The notes below the pieces were generated by a model. That model was not told where the DNA came from and searched no databases. It saw nothing but the letters and a program-made list of their open reading frames with translations. Both the position numbers and the translations under genes were made by a program. This document shows positions 61,353 through 64,000 of a stretch of DNA of 64,000 bases, one piece after another. Source of the DNA: Candidatus Hermodarchaeota archaeon. Its GTDB lineage: Archaea; Asgardarchaeota; Hermodarchaeia; Hermodarchaeales; Hermodarchaeaceae. How positions within the stretch are numbered: position 1 is the first letter of the stretch; every line of letters starts with the position of its first letter. The stretch covers positions 138,564 to 202,563 of the forward strand of contig JAEOTO010000032.1 of assembly GCA_016839805.1 (NCBI GenBank), given 5' to 3'.

Positions 61353-63677
61353 ATGACTAAAACCCAGCAAGCAGAAATTCGAGTTGTTGGTGTCGTACAA
61401 GGTATTGGCTTCCGACCATTCATCTACTCGCAGGCTATAAAACATCAGCTGCTAGGATATGTTTTGAATACAGGTAATTCCGCTGTTAAAATTATTGTAG
61501 AAGGAGAAAAAAACAATATCATTGATTTCATTGATTCCATTGAACGAGATAAGCCTTTCCTCGCAGTAATTGATAGTATACAAACCATTTGGCGATCCTC
61601 AACTAATGGGTTTACCGATTTTCAAATTCACATCTCAAAGAATGAAGAAAAAGCCGGCGGATCAATAATCCCAGCAGATATTGCAGTCTGCGAAGATTGC
61701 ATCAAAGATATGTCTAACCCTCACTCAAGACACTATCAATACCCCATGACTTGTTGTGCGATTTGTGGTCCACGTTATACCACCATCACAGACACGCCTT
61801 ACGACCGCGAACGAACCACAATGGTTGACTTCCCGCTTTGTGAAGACTGTTCTGCCGAATTCAATAATCCCCTTAACCGACGATACAACGCACAAACAAT
61901 TTGTTGCCCAAAATGCGGCCCAGAATTTCGACTAATCAATTCAGAGGGTTTGGTTGTTGACGCTACTGATGTATTTCAGGAAACCGTCAAGCTGTTAAAC
62001 AAGGGTAAAATCGTCGCAATAAAGGGATTAGGCGGCATTCACCTTGCAGTAAGAGCCGAACTTGAAGAAGAAGTACAACGTTTACGCAAGTTAAGAAACA
62101 AACCCCATAAACCATTAGCGATTATGTCACCTAACCTTGATGCAATTAAGCAATATGCTAGAGTCAACGACACGGCAAAGCAATTATTATTATCGTGGCG
62201 ACGGCCTATTGTAGTTTTAGAAAAAATTAAAAAATTCCAGTTAGCCCCTTCCTTAGCTCCTGGACTTGACACGATTGGGGTAATGCTTCCCTACTCAGGA
62301 ATCTACCTACGTTTATTCGATGGCCTCCAAGATGTCGCACTAGTGATGACTAGTGCTAATCCAGTAGGTTTACCAACCATCATTCACGCCAATACCTTCC
62401 AAGAACGCTTCATGAAAATGGCTGATTTCTTTCTCACTCATAACCGTACAATTTACCAACGATGTGATGACTCAGTAGTTATCCCCACAAATGATCAAAC
62501 CCTTATCATCCGCCGATCAAGAGGTTATACCCCTGAACCCATTAATACAGCGAATATGGGACCTCCCATTCTAGCATTAGGAGCATTAGAAAAAAACACT
62601 GGCGCCATTTACCACAAAAAACGCATTTTCCTCACACAGCACATAGGTGATGTTGACACCATAGAAACGTTACAATATCTCCAAGAAAGTCTATCACAGC
62701 TCCAAAAGCTACTACGTATCAGCAGCTTTGATGCAATTGCCTGTGATCTTCACCCTGATTTCCTTACCACCCAATATGCCGAAAAGTTAGCCAAAGAACA
62801 AAAAATACCCCTAGTCCAGGTTCAACACCATCACTCCCACCTTGCTGCATTACTAGCTGACCATCAATTACCAATGGATGAAGAAATAATTGCCATCTGC
62901 TGTGATGGCGCAGGATACGGACCCGATAATACTATCTGGGGTGGAGAAATACTAGCGGGGAATGCACGTGAATACCAACGCGTAGGATATCTCGAACCGC
63001 ACCCAATGCCCGGAGGAGATCTTGCGGCACAATACCCGTTCAGAATGCTCATGGGAATTCTATCTAAGAAATATTCGCAAACCAAATTAGAGCGCGTGTT
63101 TCAAAAAGAAGCAAAAAAAGCCTTACCTCAAGGCCAAATGGAGTTACAAAACGTCATCACTCAAACATACCAAAAAATCAACACCCCCTTAACATCGAGC
63201 ACCGGCAGAATTCTTGATGCTTTAGCAGCTCTCCTTCAAGTTTCTTACAAAAGGACATACGAAGGCGAACCAGCAATCCGTTTCGAAGCCTATGCAAACT
63301 CAGGTAAAAATAACCCCAAAGTTCATTTGGAAATCCCTGTAACCCGACAGGAATCCTCGTACCTTCTTGATACAGGAACCCTGGTCGACCAAGTTTTTCA
63401 ACAACGATCAGACATACAGGGACCTGACCTAGCGTTGGCCGCACATCTAACTCTTGGTCAAGCCCTAGCAAATATCGCTGTACAATCAGCTAATGCGCGC
63501 GGATTAAATCGAATCGGTTTTTCAGGTGGCGTAGCATACAATAAGATCTTAACTAAGACCATTCGAGATGCAGTCGAATTAGAAGGGCTGACTTTTTTAC
63601 TCCATCGAAATGTACCCCCAGGTGACGCAGGAACATCGGTAGGACAATCCCTTGTGGCACGCTCTCAAATTATTTGA
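61353..63677 (+). CDS. hypF: Carbamoyltransferase HypF
   Basis: 774 residues from ATG 61353, with GGGGAG 9 nt upstream; ATG 61344 is too near that site. Domains: acylphosphatase-like (VVGVVQGIGFRPFIY, about 10-25), zinc-finger pairs (CEDC/CCAIC/CEDC/CCPKC), YrdC-like (about 205-385) and Kae1-like (QVQHHHSHLAAL metal site, near 490-500; FSGGVAYN). HypF makes the thiocarboxamide that becomes the CN ligand of [NiFe] hydrogenases, so the organism should encode such a hydrogenase and HypCDE elsewhere. Confidence 0.95.
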   Translation: MTKTQQAEIRVVGVVQGIGFRPFIYSQAIKHQLLGYVLNTGNSAVKIIVEGEKNNIIDFIDSIERDKPFLAVIDSIQTIWRSSTNGFTDFQIHISKNEEKAGGSIIPADIAVCEDCIKDMSNPHSRHYQYPMTCCAICGPRYTTITDTPYDRERTTMVDFPLCEDCSAEFNNPLNRRYNAQTICCPKCGPEFRLINSEGLVVDATDVFQETVKLLNKGKIVAIKGLGGIHLAVRAELEEEVQRLRKLRNKPHKPLAIMSPNLDAIKQYARVNDTAKQLLLSWRRPIVVLEKIKKFQLAPSLAPGLDTIGVMLPYSGIYLRLFDGLQDVALVMTSANPVGLPTIIHANTFQERFMKMADFFLTHNRTIYQRCDDSVVIPTNDQTLIIRRSRGYTPEPINTANMGPPILALGALEKNTGAIYHKKRIFLTQHIGDVDTIETLQYLQESLSQLQKLLRISSFDAIACDLHPDFLTTQYAEKLAKEQKIPLVQVQHHHSHLAALLADHQLPMDEEIIAICCDGAGYGPDNTIWGGEILAGNAREYQRVGYLEPHPMPGGDLAAQYPFRMLMGILSKKYSQTKLERVFQKEAKKALPQGQMELQNVITQTYQKINTPLTSSTGRILDALAALLQVSYKRTYEGEPAIRFEAYANSGKNNPKVHLEIPVTRQESSYLLDTGTLVDQVFQQRSDIQGPDLALAAHLTLGQALANIAVQSANARGLNRIGFSGGVAYNKILTKTIRDAVELEGLTFLLHRNVPPGDAGTSVGQSLVARSQII

Positions 63678-63729
63678 ACCCGTTGTTATTGAATCAACGT
63701 ATTTGTTGAACAAAGACTAATTCATTTAT

Positions 63730-63747
63730 TTCAATGAATTCATTAAG
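63730..63747. repeat. Near-copy of the 18-bp palindrome
   Basis: TTCAATGAATTCATTAAG differs from the perfect palindrome at 60630-60647 in two positions. Immediately after it comes TTCCAGTGGAAAT (63748-63760), itself partly palindromic and resembling an ORB core. Both lie in the 138-nt gap before the last gene. Confidence 0.5.
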
Positions 63748-63770
63748 TTCCAGTGGAAATCATCCACAAC

Positions 63771-63780
63771 TAATATAAAT
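63771..63780 (+). promoter_or_regulatory. TATA box of the last gene
   Basis: TAATATAAAT lies 36-45 nt before the ATG at 63816, consistent with an archaeal TATA box and a short leader. Sequence match only. Confidence 0.45.
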
Positions 63781-63815
63781 ACCGGTTTATTATCTAGACG
63801 CAGAGTTGTGGTTAA

Positions 63816-64000
63816 ATGGCAGCTACTCGAACAACACAGCAAACCCGACATGGTGCTCAAAAAGGTAAAAACCGTCAAAGCACATCAACTGTACAGGCCG
63901 CAGCACCAACAAACCCCAAGGTAAATATCATCGATTTACTTCGAGATAAAGGTGCTTTAACTAGGGGTGATATCACAACAGAAACGGGGATCCCACGTAC
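63816..64000 (+). CDS. Putative wHTH protein, 3' partial
   Basis: 61 complete codons, cut by the window end. A basic, Gln/Thr-rich N-terminus (about 1-33) is followed by VNIIDLLRDKGALTRGDITTETGIPRT, which looks like the beginning of a winged-helix DNA-binding domain. Too short to place in a family. A TATA-like box and the palindrome at 63730-63747 lie upstream. Confidence 0.6.
   Translation, partial: MAATRTTQQTRHGAQKGKNRQSTSTVQAAAPTNPKVNIIDLLRDKGALTRGDITTETGIPR

Noticed and set aside
63748..63760. TTCCAGTGGAAAT as proof of a replication origin
   Set aside because: It is a single ORB-like match without a neighbouring initiator gene or repeated copies.
1..64000. CRISPR arrays, rRNA genes, insertion sequences or a prophage
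   Set aside because: No regularly spaced identical repeats, no rRNA-like stretches, no transposase or integrase motifs and no terminal inverted repeats were seen.

Overview
The window looks like an archaeal chromosome of the Asgard type. It combines archaeal informational genes (RFC small and large subunits, Orc1/Cdc6, RadB, XPD-type helicase, TFB, Rpo8-like subunit, S17e, S25e, Sm-like protein, archaeosine TGT, CDP-archaeol synthase, FtsZ) with proteins otherwise typical of eukaryotes: a ribophorin-I-like protein and an OSTC/Ost3-like subunit of the oligosaccharyltransferase, plus a roadblock/MglA-type small GTPase module. All three tRNA genes carry introns, some at non-canonical positions. 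The lineage within Asgard cannot be fixed from this window; Heimdallarchaeia-like is only a guess.

Layout. 0-9.6 kb: ribosome-assembly GTPase (cut by the window edge), RNA-cyclase-like protein, DNA alkyl transferase, NMN adenylyltransferase, MutS-like ATPase, then a glycan block (GlcNAc-1-phosphate transferase, sugar dehydrogenase, acetyltransferase). 9.6-19 kb: ribophorin-like protein, tRNA-Gln, a PAC2 / membrane wHTH / uridine phosphorylase operon, two poorly known genes with a repeat array, S17e, tRNA-Glu, TGT-LSm. 18.9-26.5 kb: Rpo8-like, TFB, a Tad-like pilus locus, and an RHH-ftsZ pair resembling haloarchaeal cdrS-ftsZ. 26.8-34.7 kb: tRNA-Leu, roadblock-unknown-MglA operon, two-subunit class I fumarase, and a TfrA/TfrB-type fumarate reductase/succinate dehydrogenase. 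34.8-48.6 kb: membrane and secreted proteins, S25e, a membrane-anchored HerA/VirB4-like ATPase, an interrupted aEF-2 gene, a VirB2-like small membrane protein, a PflX-type radical SAM protein. 48.7-64 kb: replication and repair genes, OSTC-like subunit, CarS, a AAA ATPase with small partners, an XRE-CBS regulator and HypF.

The strongest observation is the aEF-2 gene. Its reading frame is broken by 31 nt that fold as a bulge-helix-bulge (GGGG/CCCC central helix, 3-nt bulges on both strands, CGTCT/AGATG inner helix). Removing exactly these 31 nt restores the conserved RGITIKSAN sequence, so the gene probably contains a splicing-endonuclease-type mRNA intron. The same aEF-2 has Tyr in place of the diphthamide His.

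Other points: a TTCAATGA/TCATTGAA motif recurs in intergenic regions, mainly at 55-64 kb, and may mark a regulon. The GPT, ribophorin-like and OSTC-like genes suggest a eukaryote-like N-glycosylation apparatus. HypF suggests that the cell makes a [NiFe] hydrogenase encoded elsewhere. No CRISPR array, rRNA or intact insertion sequence was seen.
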